A DNA stretch of 64,000 nucleotides from Rhodoferax sp. (GTDB lineage: Bacteria; Pseudomonadota; Gammaproteobacteria; Burkholderiales; Burkholderiaceae_C). Shown one piece after another: positions 8,391 through 15,862 of the stretch (positions are counted from its first letter, which is position 1; every line of letters begins with the position of its first letter). The DNA lies in NCBI GenBank assembly GCA_019449595.1, contig JAGRPL010000014.1, forward strand, positions 1 through 64,000, in the 5' to 3' direction. The translations under genes and the position numbers were made by a program. The notes below the pieces were generated by a model. The model searched no databases, was not told the DNA's origin, and was given only the letters and a program-made list of their open reading frames with translations.

Positions 8391-9173
8391 TTACTTGGCG
8401 TACTTGCGGAAGTCGGGCTTGCGCTTGTCTTTCAGCGCATTGACGCCTTCGCGCGACTCTTCGGTGTCGTAATAGAGCTTGAGCGCATACATGCCCAGGC
8501 CGGCGATGCCGCTCTGGTGGGCCGTGTCGGCGTTGAAGCTGCGCTTGGCAATGGCGATGGCGGTGGGGCTGCGCTCGCAAATGGTCTCGGCCCACTCTTG
8601 CACCGTCTCGTCGAGCTTCTCGTGCGGCACGCAGATGTTGGCCAACCCCATGTCGGCCGCTTCCTGCCCGGAGTAGCGCTTGTTGAGGTACCAGATCTCG
8701 CGTGCCTTCTTCTCGCCGACCACGCGGGCCAGGAAGGCCGTGCCGTAGCCTGGATCGACCGAACCCATCTTGGGGCCGACCTGGCCGAAGATGGCCTTCT
8801 CGGAAGCGATGGTCAGGTCGCAGATGGTGCACAGCACGTTGCCGCCACCGATGGCAAAGCCCTGCACCCGGGCGATCACGGGCTTGGGCACATCGCGGAT
8901 AGCGGTGTGCAGCTCTTCCATGGGCAGGCCGATGGTGCCGCGTCCGTCGTAGTTGCCGTTGTGGGCCGACTGGTCGCCGCCGGTGCAGAAGGCCCGGTCG
9001 CCCGCGCCGGCCAGCACGATGGCGCCCACGCTCTTGTCGTAGCCAGCCTTGTTCAGGGCGCGGATGATCTCGTCGCAGGTCTGGCCGCGGAAGGAGTTCA
9101 TCTTGTCGGGGCGGTTGATGGTGATCCAGGCGACGCCGTTGCGGTTCTCGTACAGGATGTCTTCGAATTCCAT
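8391..9173 (-). CDS. badI: 2-Ketocyclohexanecarboxyl-CoA hydrolase (BadI-like)
   Basis: A 260-residue crotonase-superfamily protein that opens the ring: 2-ketocyclohexanecarboxyl-CoA plus water gives pimeloyl-CoA. The start MEFEDILYENRNGVAWITIN is used; the open frame extends 16 codons upstream into a proline-rich stretch without similarity. Family marks include FCTGGDQSAHNG near residue 65, FAIGGGNVLCTICDL where a hydratase Glu would stand, and GQVGPKMGSVDPGYGTAFLA. These are MenB (naphthoyl-CoA synthase)-like features, as known for BadI, and argue against an ordinary enoyl-CoA hydratase. The gene is 40 bases after badH. The 260-residue length agrees with R. palustris BadI. Confidence 0.9.
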   Translation of the reverse strand: MEFEDILYENRNGVAWITINRPDKMNSFRGQTCDEIIRALNKAGYDKSVGAIVLAGAGDRAFCTGGDQSAHNGNYDGRGTIGLPMEELHTAIRDVPKPVIARVQGFAIGGGNVLCTICDLTIASEKAIFGQVGPKMGSVDPGYGTAFLARVVGEKKAREIWYLNKRYSGQEAADMGLANICVPHEKLDETVQEWAETICERSPTAIAIAKRSFNADTAHQSGIAGLGMYALKLYYDTEESREGVNALKDKRKPDFRKYAK

Positions 9174-9213
9174 GGTGTTCTCCAAATGGGTGGGGGGTAT
9201 GGGAGGCTGAGGA

Positions 9214-9981
9214 TCAGCCATGCATGGTCAGGCCGCCAGACACGCTGATGACCTGGCCGGTGATGAAGGACGCGTCGTCGCTGGCGAAGAAGGCGATGGC
9301 ACCGGCGAGGTCGTCGGGCTGGCCCAGGCGGCCCAGGGGGATGGCGCTCTTGAAGGCTTCGATCAGCTTGGCGGGGTCGCGGGCCCCCTCGGCCACGCCG
9401 GCCAGCAAGGCGGTGTCGGTCGGGCCGGGGCAGACCACGTTGACCGTGATGCCCTGGCGGGCGTGTTCACGCGCCAGGGTCTTGGACAGGGCCACCAGCC
9501 CGCCCTTGCAGGCGGCGTACACCGCTTCGCCGGAGGAGCCGCCACGGGCCGCGTCGGACGCGACGTTGACGATGCGTCCCGACTTGCGTTCGACCATGCC
9601 CGGCAGCACGGCGTGGTGCATGTGCAGCGCGCCGGTCAGGTTGATGGCAATCAGCTTGTCCCACTCGGCCGGAACGGTCTTGACGAAGGGCTTGAAGACA
9701 TCCCAGCCCGCGTTGTTGACCAGCACGTCGACCGGGCCCAGCTGGGCCACGGTGGCCGCCACGGCGGCGTCGACCTGCGCGCGGTCGGTGATGTTGCACA
9801 CGAATGCCGCGGCCTGACCGCCGGTGGCGCGGATGTCGGCCGCCACCTTCTCGGCCGCCTCCTGGTTCATGTCGAACACCGCCACCTTCGCGCCGTCCCG
9901 CGCGAGCCGGCGGCAGGTTGCACCACCGATACCGCCGCCGCCGCCTGTCACGATGATGGTCTTGCCTGTGAGTTTTTGCAT
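9214..9981 (-). CDS. badH: 2-Hydroxycyclohexanecarboxyl-CoA dehydrogenase (BadH-like SDR)
   Basis: A 255-residue short-chain dehydrogenase, first gene of the ring-cleavage operon. The start MQKLTGKTIIVTGGGGGIGG follows GAAGGAA; 20 further upstream codons are open but lie in the leader. The cofactor loop is TGGGGGIGG, NNAG follows near residue 90, and the catalytic Tyr-x-x-x-Lys is in VYAACKGG near residue 155. The segment WDVFKPF, the stretch ALHMHHAVLPGMVERKSGRIVN (family signature, positions about 112-133) and the C-terminal SGGLTMHG match my memory of R. palustris BadH closely. It oxidises 2-hydroxycyclohexanecarboxyl-CoA to the 2-keto compound with NAD+. A promoter and operator lie upstream at 10046-10090. 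Confidence 0.9.
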   Translation of the reverse strand: MQKLTGKTIIVTGGGGGIGGATCRRLARDGAKVAVFDMNQEAAEKVAADIRATGGQAAAFVCNITDRAQVDAAVAATVAQLGPVDVLVNNAGWDVFKPFVKTVPAEWDKLIAINLTGALHMHHAVLPGMVERKSGRIVNVASDAARGGSSGEAVYAACKGGLVALSKTLAREHARQGITVNVVCPGPTDTALLAGVAEGARDPAKLIEAFKSAIPLGRLGQPDDLAGAIAFFASDDASFITGQVISVSGGLTMHG

Positions 9982-10045
9982 GCTATTTCCTTCTCGGGTC
10001 AGGGTTGGTATGCTTGCGAAACCGGGTGTGTCGCAAGACATATAA

Positions 10046-10090
10046 GTAAATATGTTGTCGTATATTACGCCAACTCAATTCTGGATGCAA
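10046..10090 (-). promoter_or_regulatory. Promoter with MarR-type operator in front of badH
   Basis: Read on the minus strand, TTGCAT (10085-10090) and TAATAT (10062-10067) are spaced by 17 bases and form a plausible sigma-70 promoter. A 23-bp imperfect inverted repeat, GTAATAT-N8-ATATTTAC (10046-10068), overlaps the -10 box and the predicted start point. The same arrangement with nearly the same sequence occurs at 14893-14937. Repression by the MarR protein encoded at 14961 is the simplest reading, by analogy with BadR control of the R. palustris cyclohexanecarboxylate genes. The predicted leader is about 75 bases. Confidence 0.7.
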
Positions 10091-10212
10091 GTGTCTTTTT
10101 AGTCAAAATACGGCGATTTTCAATGCTGCGGAAAAAGCCATGAAAACCATCGATAGACATCCGGCAGTTGCAGCGGCCATTTCTGCATTAATACGCAAAC
10201 ATGTTGCTTAAA

Positions 10213-10247
10213 TAAAAAAGGCCGGCAGCCGTCAGACAGCGCCGGCC
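10213..10247 (-). terminator. Rho-independent terminator after the ABC substrate-binding gene
   Basis: On the minus strand GGCCGGC and GCCGGCC (10220-10226 with 10241-10247) pair perfectly over a 14-base loop and are followed directly by a run of six T residues and ATT. It lies 19 bases beyond the stop codon of the substrate-binding protein and separates the transporter operon from the badH operon, so the latter needs its own promoter. Confidence 0.8.
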
Positions 10248-10266
10248 CCGGTGCAAGCCGGACGGC

Positions 10267-11454
10267 TTACATCTTGCACAGCGCCGAGGCGGCGGGCACG
10301 GTTGTCTCCGCGTAGGTCTGCTCGATCACCGGGCGCAGCTGGCCGTCGGCGGTCTTGACGCGTGCGATGTAGTTGGGGATGACCAACTGGTTGTCGGCCG
10401 CACGGACGGTCATCTTGCCGTAGAGCGTCTCGACCTGGGCGCCGCGCAGGGCCTTGGTGACCGCCTCCGGGTTCACGCTCTTGGCCAGCTGCACGCCCTG
10501 GAACAGCACCATGGCACCGTTGTAGGCCTGGCCTTCGGTGTCGGTGGGCAGGCGCTTGAACTTGGCCTTGAACGCGCTCACGAAAGCTTTGGTTGCCGGC
10601 GTGTTGATGTCGGGCGTGAAGCCCACGTTGCCGGGCACGCCATCGAGGGCCTTACCGGTGGCGTTGACCACGAAGTTGGACAGCAGCGCGTGCCCGATCA
10701 GCGGGGTCTTGGGAATCAGGTTGAAGTCGGCCGCCTGCTTGACAAAGGCAATGCTGCCCGAGACGTCGGCAAACCAGATGGCGTCCACATTGGCGGCCTT
10801 GAGCTGCTGGATGTAGGGCGCATAGTCCTTGGTGCCCAGCGGGGCAAACAGCTTCAGGCTCACCTTCTTGCCCTTGCCGGTCACCACGCTCTCGAACGAC
10901 TTGGCGGAGTCGTGGCCCCAGACGTAATCGGCCGCCAGGATGGCGAAGTTGTTGCCCTTGATGTCCTTGAGCCACTGCTCGATCATGGCCAGGTCCATGG
11001 CATCGGAGTGGTTGGTGCGCACGAAACGCGTGTTGCAGGCTTCACCGGTGAGCTTGTCGGCCTTGCTCATGGTGCCGATGAACGCCGCATCCCAGCGGGC
11101 CAGGTTCTGGCTGATAGCCAGGGAGATGCCCGAGGTGATGGGTCCGATGATCAGGTTGTGGCCCTCGCGCGCCAGCTTCTCTGCCACGCGGCGCCCGGCG
11201 TCCGGGGTGCTTTCGTCATCGCCTTCGGCGACGATCACCTGGCGGCCGTCCACCCCGCCCTTGGCATTGGCCTCGTCCACCGCGAAGCGGATGCCATTGA
11301 TGACGTCGACGCCCATGGTGGAAAAGCCTCCGGACTTGGAGGACACCAGTGCAATCTTCACCGGCTCCTTGGCTTGTGCCAGAGCCTGCAGGGGCAGTGC
11401 CGCCACCAGAACGGCGCCCGCCAGCAGGTGCGGAATTGCTTTGAGTTTGAACAT
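10267..11454 (-). CDS. ABC transporter periplasmic substrate-binding protein (branched-chain amino acid / aromatic acid type)
   Basis: A 395-residue type I periplasmic binding protein. It has a signal peptide of about 26 residues: MFKLK, a hydrophobic stretch LLAGAVLVAALPL, and an ALAQA cleavage region. The mature protein begins with EPVKIALVSSKSGGFSTMG, the usual start of LivK-like Peripla_BP_6 proteins, and ends with a Cys pair context (ALCKM). It would capture the substrate for the permeases and ATPases upstream. Sharing an operator with badH makes cyclohexanecarboxylate or a related alicyclic or aromatic acid the likely ligand; this is inferred. It is the last gene of the transporter operon, 55 bases after the LivF-like ATPase. 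GGAG precedes the start. Confidence 0.88.
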   Translation of the reverse strand: MFKLKAIPHLLAGAVLVAALPLQALAQAKEPVKIALVSSKSGGFSTMGVDVINGIRFAVDEANAKGGVDGRQVIVAEGDDESTPDAGRRVAEKLAREGHNLIIGPITSGISLAISQNLARWDAAFIGTMSKADKLTGEACNTRFVRTNHSDAMDLAMIEQWLKDIKGNNFAILAADYVWGHDSAKSFESVVTGKGKKVSLKLFAPLGTKDYAPYIQQLKAANVDAIWFADVSGSIAFVKQAADFNLIPKTPLIGHALLSNFVVNATGKALDGVPGNVGFTPDINTPATKAFVSAFKAKFKRLPTDTEGQAYNGAMVLFQGVQLAKSVNPEAVTKALRGAQVETLYGKMTVRAADNQLVIPNYIARVKTADGQLRPVIEQTYAETTVPAASALCKM

Positions 11455-11509
11455 GCCTGTCTCCTGATAGTGCTAAGAACGCCGGAAACGGTCCGGCCGC
11501 CGGAAATTG

Positions 11510-12214
11510 TCAGATCGCGACGTGCGACTCGAGGTCTTGGAGCCCCTCACGGGAATGCACCACCGGGCCTTCCGCCACCACCGAGCCCTTGGCCATGGCC
11601 AGGTAACGTTTGGCCACGCGTACCACCAGGCTCATGTTCTGCTCGATGAGCAGCAGGGCTGTGCCCTGGTCGGCGACGCGGTTGAAGATGTCGGCCAGCT
11701 GGTCGACGATGACCGGGGCCAGCCCTTCGGTCGGCTCATCGAGCAGGATCAGGCTGGGGTTGGCCATGAGCGCACGCCCCACCGCCAGCATCTGCTGCTG
11801 GCCGCCCGACAGGGCCGTGCCCGGGGTGTGCGCCCGCTCGGCCAGGATGGGGAACAGCTGGTAGACCTCGGGCACCGTCCATGGCCCCTTGCGCCCGACG
11901 GCGGCGCCCAGCAGCAGGTTTTCCTCCACCGTCAGGTTGGCCACGATGCGCCGGCCCTGCGGCACCACCACGATGCCGTGCTGTGCCGCGACGTAGGGGC
12001 GCAAGGTCTTGATCTCCCGCGTCCCGAAGTGGATATGGCCACCCTTCATCTGCGCCAGCCCCAGGATGGTGTTGACCACCGTGGTCTTGCCCACGCCATT
12101 GCGCCCGATCAGCGCCACGCGCTCGCCCGCATTCACGTGCAGGCTCAGGCCGTGCAGGATGTGGGCCGCACCGTAGTAGGACTGGACATTCTTCAGATTG
12201 AGCAAGGCGATCAT
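11510..12214 (-). CDS. ABC transporter ATP-binding protein, LivF-like
   Basis: A 234-residue ATPase. Walker A is GRNGVGKTT near residue 38, the Q-loop region is VVVPQGRRIVANLTVEENL, the signature is LSGGQQQML, and Walker B is LILLDEPTEGLAP. The signature with three Gln residues and the short length are typical of LivF. The start ATG overlaps the stop codon of the LivG-like gene upstream by four bases (ATGA), which indicates translational coupling. It works with the LivG-like ATPase as the heterodimeric motor of the uptake system. Confidence 0.9.
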   Translation of the reverse strand: MIALLNLKNVQSYYGAAHILHGLSLHVNAGERVALIGRNGVGKTTVVNTILGLAQMKGGHIHFGTREIKTLRPYVAAQHGIVVVPQGRRIVANLTVEENLLLGAAVGRKGPWTVPEVYQLFPILAERAHTPGTALSGGQQQMLAVGRALMANPSLILLDEPTEGLAPVIVDQLADIFNRVADQGTALLLIEQNMSLVVRVAKRYLAMAKGSVVAEGPVVHSREGLQDLESHVAI

Positions 12215-12930
12215 GCGGCGCTCCCCAGGTAGGCTTCGCGCACGCGCGGGTTGGCGCGCACCGCAGCGGGGTCGCCGCTGGCGATCACACGCCCCAGTTC
12301 GAAGACGGTGACGGCATCGGAGATGCCGAAGACGACATCCATGTCGTGCTCGACCAGCAGCACGGACACCTCCCAGCGCGAGGTCAGGGCCTTCAGGTGC
12401 TGCGCCAGATCCTGGGATTCCTTGACGGACAGGCCGGCCATCGGCTCGTCGAGCATCAGCACCTTGGGCCGCCCCACCAGCGCCAGCGCCAGGTCCAGGC
12501 GGCGCTGCTCGCCGTAGCCCAGGTCTTCGGCCAAGGTGTTGCCCAGCCGGATCAGGTCCAGCTCCTGGAGCACGGCCTCGGCGTCGTCGGCCGAGTCCGC
12601 CACACCCATCTTGTACGAGGCCAGCTCCACCTGCTTGCGCACCGGCATGCCGCCAAAGATGCTGGTGCGCTGAAAGCTGCGCGACAGGCCCCGCATGCGC
12701 CGCTCGACGGCGCCCAGGTGGCTCACGTCCTCGCCCGCCAGGACGACCCGGCCCCGCGTCAGCTTGCGGCGCCCCGTAATGGCGTCGATGACGGTGGACT
12801 TGCCGGCACCGTTGGGGCCGATGAGGCCGCGAATCTGGCCTTTTTCCAGGGTAAGGTCCACGCCGTCAAGCGCCTTGACGCCCCCGTAGTGGATGGCCAC
12901 GTCTTCGGTCTGGAGTATGTACTGGTTCAT
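12211..12930 (-). CDS. ABC transporter ATP-binding protein, LivG-like
   Basis: A 239-residue ATPase. It has Walker A GPNGAGKST near residue 40, a signature region YGEQRRLDLALAL that replaces LSGG as in LivG proteins, and Walker B VLMLDEPMAGLS. The C-terminal stretch VREAYLGSAA is the typical LivG ending. It lies 24 bases after the LivM-like permease. It is the second nucleotide-binding subunit of the putative cyclohexanecarboxylate or aromatic acid importer. Confidence 0.9.
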   Translation of the reverse strand: MNQYILQTEDVAIHYGGVKALDGVDLTLEKGQIRGLIGPNGAGKSTVIDAITGRRKLTRGRVVLAGEDVSHLGAVERRMRGLSRSFQRTSIFGGMPVRKQVELASYKMGVADSADDAEAVLQELDLIRLGNTLAEDLGYGEQRRLDLALALVGRPKVLMLDEPMAGLSVKESQDLAQHLKALTSRWEVSVLLVEHDMDVVFGISDAVTVFELGRVIASGDPAAVRANPRVREAYLGSAA

Positions 12931-12954
12931 GTGGGAGTCCTTGTGCGCCGTCCG

Positions 12955-13935
12955 TCAGTGGCCGCCGCCGCGGTAGGCGGAACCCTGCGCGCGCCGGCCC
13001 AAGACCAGGCGCTCCAGCAGGCCGATGATTCCGTCGGGGGCAAACACGATGACGGCGATCAGGGCAGCGCCGAAGATGGCCATGGAGTGGGTGGCGTACT
13101 CGCCCAACAGGTCTTTCACCAAGAAATACAGGATGGCGCCCAGGATGGGCCCCAGTGGCTTCCTGAACCCGCCCACCACCACCATCAGCAAGGTGATCGC
13201 CGAGACGCTCCAGTGCAGGTTGGCCGGCGATACGAAACCGGAGTTGAAGCACGACAGCAGGCCGGCGGCGCCCGACACCATGGCGGAGACGGCATACACC
13301 GCCGCCCGGGGCACCGTGGTCCGGATGCCGATGAAACGGGCCCGCTCCTCGTTGTCCCGCACCGCTTCGGTGATGGTGCCAAAGCGGGTCTTCATCACCA
13401 CCAGCAGCACGAAGGTCACCAGCACCAGCAGGGTCCAGGACAGCAGGAACAGCGTGCCCGGCTTGAGCAGGGCCGACTGGGAAACGCCAAACAGCGTGGC
13501 CGGCCAGTTGACGCCCATGCCGTCGGAGCCGCCCGTGATGCCCCGTGCCCGCGTGGCCAGCAGATACGCCATCTGGCCGATGGCCAGGGTCAGCATGCCG
13601 AACGCAATGCCCGGCACCCGGACGATCACCAGGCCGATGAGGAAGGCCGCCAGGCCGGTGCCGCACAGGACCACGGGAATGGCCCATTCCGCCGGCATCC
13701 AGTCCAGTGCGAGGATGACCCCCATGCTGTAGCCGGCACCGCCAAAGAACAGGGCGTGGCCGAAACTCACCAGCCCGTTCTGCTTGAGCAGCACCCCCAC
13801 GCCGAGCGCGAAGATGGCGTAGATGACCGCCTGCGTGAACATGCCCAGCAGGCTGCTGGACGGCGTGACCCACACGATGACCGCCCCGGCCAGCAAGGCC
13901 AGCAGCGAGAGGAATCCCATTCGACTGATACGCAT
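12955..13935 (-). CDS. ABC transporter permease, LivM-like
   Basis: A 326-residue membrane protein with about eight to ten hydrophobic segments. It begins MRISRMGFLSLLALLAGAV and contains IFALGVGVLLKQNGLVSFGHALFFG, a LivM-family signature. The cytoplasmic EAA-like loop is RFGTITEAVRDNEERARFIG, for contact with the ATPase. It is 16 bases after the LivH-like permease and together they form the channel. Confidence 0.9.
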   Translation of the reverse strand: MRISRMGFLSLLALLAGAVIVWVTPSSSLLGMFTQAVIYAIFALGVGVLLKQNGLVSFGHALFFGGAGYSMGVILALDWMPAEWAIPVVLCGTGLAAFLIGLVIVRVPGIAFGMLTLAIGQMAYLLATRARGITGGSDGMGVNWPATLFGVSQSALLKPGTLFLLSWTLLVLVTFVLLVVMKTRFGTITEAVRDNEERARFIGIRTTVPRAAVYAVSAMVSGAAGLLSCFNSGFVSPANLHWSVSAITLLMVVVGGFRKPLGPILGAILYFLVKDLLGEYATHSMAIFGAALIAVIVFAPDGIIGLLERLVLGRRAQGSAYRGGGH

Positions 13936-13951
13936 GTGTTTCTCCGGGTAC

Positions 13952-14803
13952 TCAGGTGCGGCTACCGGCCAGGCCGGACGGCTTCCAGACCAGGACCGCG
14001 ACCATGAAGATGAAGGGCAGCAGCACCGACACCTCGGGCAGGTAGACGGCCCCCACCGCCTGCATCATTCCCAGCAGCAGGGCCGCGATGAAGGCGCCGG
14101 CCAGGGAGCCCAGGCCGCCGATCACGACCACCACAAAAGAATCGATCAGCACGTCCGAACTCATGTGCGGCGACAAGGACAGAAAAGGCCCCGCAACCAC
14201 GCCCGCCAGGCCCGCCAGCGCGCTGCCCAGACCCACCACGCCAGCGCTCAGCGCGTCGGTGTTGACACCCTGCATGGAGGTGGTGACCGGGTCGGTGCTG
14301 GCGGCGCGCACAAACAGGCCGATGCGCGAGTGGCGCAGCCACAGGGTCAGGCCCAGGGCCACCACGGCGCCGACCACAATGACGCCAATGCGGTACGCCG
14401 GCAGGTCGTGGCCCCACAGGTTGACGGAGAAGTTGAGCAGCTCCGGCGTGAACAGCGAGTAGTTGCCCTTGCCCCAGACGAACACCACCGCGTCCTCCAG
14501 GATCAGCAGCAGGCCGAAGGTCACGAGCATCACATTGAGCGGTTCGCGGTCCTGCAGCAGACGAAAGCCGTAGCGGTCCAGCAGCACGCCCACCACCGCC
14601 ATGAAGGCCGGCGCGGCCACCAGCGCAACCCAGAAATTGCTCTGCACTGCAACCGTGTAGCCCACATAGGCGCCCACCATATACAGCGCGCCGTGCGCAA
14701 AATTCACTACGCGGCGCAGTCCGTAGATCAGTGCCAGACCCGAACTCATCACAATCAGCAAGGCCCCGTACACCAGGCCATTGAACAGGTTGATGGTCAG
14801 CAT
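13952..14803 (-). CDS. ABC transporter permease, LivH-like
   Basis: A 283-residue permease, first gene of the transporter operon. The start is set at MLTINLFNGLVYGALLIVMS, which follows AAAGGAAACAAG; the open frame continues 24 codons upstream from a TTG but this part is charged and lies in the leader. YGLRRVVNFAHGALYMVGAY is the LivH signature near residue 27, and about eight membrane segments follow. The gene is divergent from the MarR regulator, with a shared operator between them. Confidence 0.9.
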   Translation of the reverse strand: MLTINLFNGLVYGALLIVMSSGLALIYGLRRVVNFAHGALYMVGAYVGYTVAVQSNFWVALVAAPAFMAVVGVLLDRYGFRLLQDREPLNVMLVTFGLLLILEDAVVFVWGKGNYSLFTPELLNFSVNLWGHDLPAYRIGVIVVGAVVALGLTLWLRHSRIGLFVRAASTDPVTTSMQGVNTDALSAGVVGLGSALAGLAGVVAGPFLSLSPHMSSDVLIDSFVVVVIGGLGSLAGAFIAALLLGMMQAVGAVYLPEVSVLLPFIFMVAVLVWKPSGLAGSRT

Positions 14804-14892
14804 CTTGTTTCCTTTTGTTCCTGCATTTCCGGTTTTTCCTGCCTCGGGCTTGTTACGCTTGCGAAAATAGGCCAATCGCGTAAAGTAGATGT

Positions 14893-14937
14893 GTAAATGT
14901 ATTGTCTTATGTTACGGCAACCCTGTTGCCAGTTCAA
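14893..14937 (-). promoter_or_regulatory. Promoter with MarR-type operator in front of the transporter operon, next to the regulator gene
   Basis: On the minus strand TTGAAC (14932-14937) and TAACAT (14909-14914) are spaced by 17 bases. The 23-bp element GTAACAT-N8-ACATTTAC (14893-14915) overlaps the -10 box. Over a 32-base window it agrees with the badH operator region at about 25 positions, and the promoter geometry is identical. It lies between the divergent transporter and MarR genes, so it could also mediate autoregulation of the MarR gene, whose own promoter I could not place with confidence. Confidence 0.7.
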
Positions 14938-14960
14938 GTTCCTTTTTGATTGGATGAATA

Positions 14961-15479
14961 GTGGTTAACCCTAACAAAAACGCCAACATAACCCGCATGG
15001 AACTGGCCAACCACTTGTTCTTTCGGCTCTACCAATGTGCAAATATGTTGCACAAAACAGGCACCCGCGCGGTGGAGGAAGAAGGCTTGACCACCCAGCA
15101 ATGGGCCGTGCTGGGCGCCCTGTCGCGGCCGGAGGCCGAAGGCGGCATGAGCGTGGGCGACCTGGCGCGCTACCTGATGGTGAGCCGCCAGAACCTCTCC
15201 GGGCTGCTCAGCCGGATGGAGCGCGACGGACACATCGGCAGTGCCCCGGACGGGCGCGACCGCCGCTCGCGGCTGATCACCATGACCGATTCCGGCCGCG
15301 AGGTCTGGATCGTGCAGGCGCAACCCAAGATTCACCACTACTACGAACAGGCGCTGGAGGGGTTTTCAGTGAGCGACATCACCCACTCGCTGCACTACCT
15401 GCTCAAGCTGCTGGAGAACATGAAACGCCTGGATGACGACACCGAGCCGACGCCGACGCAGAGCGGCGCCGACGTCTGA
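14961..15479 (+). CDS. MarR-family regulator, probable controller of the cyclohexanecarboxylate regulon (BadR-like)
   Basis: A 172-residue winged-helix protein if the GTG at 14961 is used; an in-frame ATG at 14997 (MELANHLFFRLYQC) would give 160 residues. The DNA-recognition part is GDLARYLMVSRQNLSGLLSRME, about residues 65-86, followed by the wing DGRDRRSRLITMTDSG. BadR, a MarR protein, controls badH, badI and ali genes in R. palustris, and this gene stands divergent to the transporter operon with a matching operator. The ligand would then be an intermediate such as a ketocyclohexanecarboxyl-CoA. That is inference. The C-terminal tail is acidic and without homology. Confidence 0.8.
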   Translation: MVNPNKNANITRMELANHLFFRLYQCANMLHKTGTRAVEEEGLTTQQWAVLGALSRPEAEGGMSVGDLARYLMVSRQNLSGLLSRMERDGHIGSAPDGRDRRSRLITMTDSGREVWIVQAQPKIHHYYEQALEGFSVSDITHSLHYLLKLLENMKRLDDDTEPTPTQSGADV

Positions 15480-15510
15480 CGCCAAGCGATGCCTGAAAAA
15501 AACTGACTGC

Positions 15511-15798
15511 ATGCAACGGCATTACCTGATATTCGAAGCCAGCGACGACGGCGACGGCACCGGCAGCTGGGACGCCATGGCCAGTGTGCGTCCTGCAGCG
15601 CTGCCACAGGTGCTGGCCGAAGTGCGGACTGTGCTGGCCTGGGCCGACGCCAACAGCCCCGGTCCGCGCGGTCCCCTGGACGATGGTGGCGTGTGGGATG
15701 CCGACCTGCACCAACAAACCGAAGGCGACTGGGTCACCGTCACCCTGACCCTGACCGGCCCCTGCGCGTGGGGCGACGCCCTGCTGGCAGCCGCCTGA
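15511..15798 (+). CDS. Small conserved-type protein of unknown function
   Basis: A 95-residue acidic protein starting MQRHYLIFEASDDGDGTGSW, 31 bases after the MarR gene and probably co-transcribed with it. No signal peptide, membrane segment or catalytic motif is visible. The composition is a mixed alpha/beta pattern with a central GPRGPLDDGGVWDADLHQQ and an end rich in Thr and Leu (VTVTLTLTG). The codon use matches the neighbouring genes, which supports a real gene. I do not recognise the family. Confidence 0.6.
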   Translation: MQRHYLIFEASDDGDGTGSWDAMASVRPAALPQVLAEVRTVLAWADANSPGPRGPLDDGGVWDADLHQQTEGDWVTVTLTLTGPCAWGDALLAAA

Positions 15799-15862
15799 TT
15801 TTCCACGTCACCTCGGGTTTTTACGCTTCGCGTTGGGGCACCCGGTGCGTAAGCTGGCCTGC

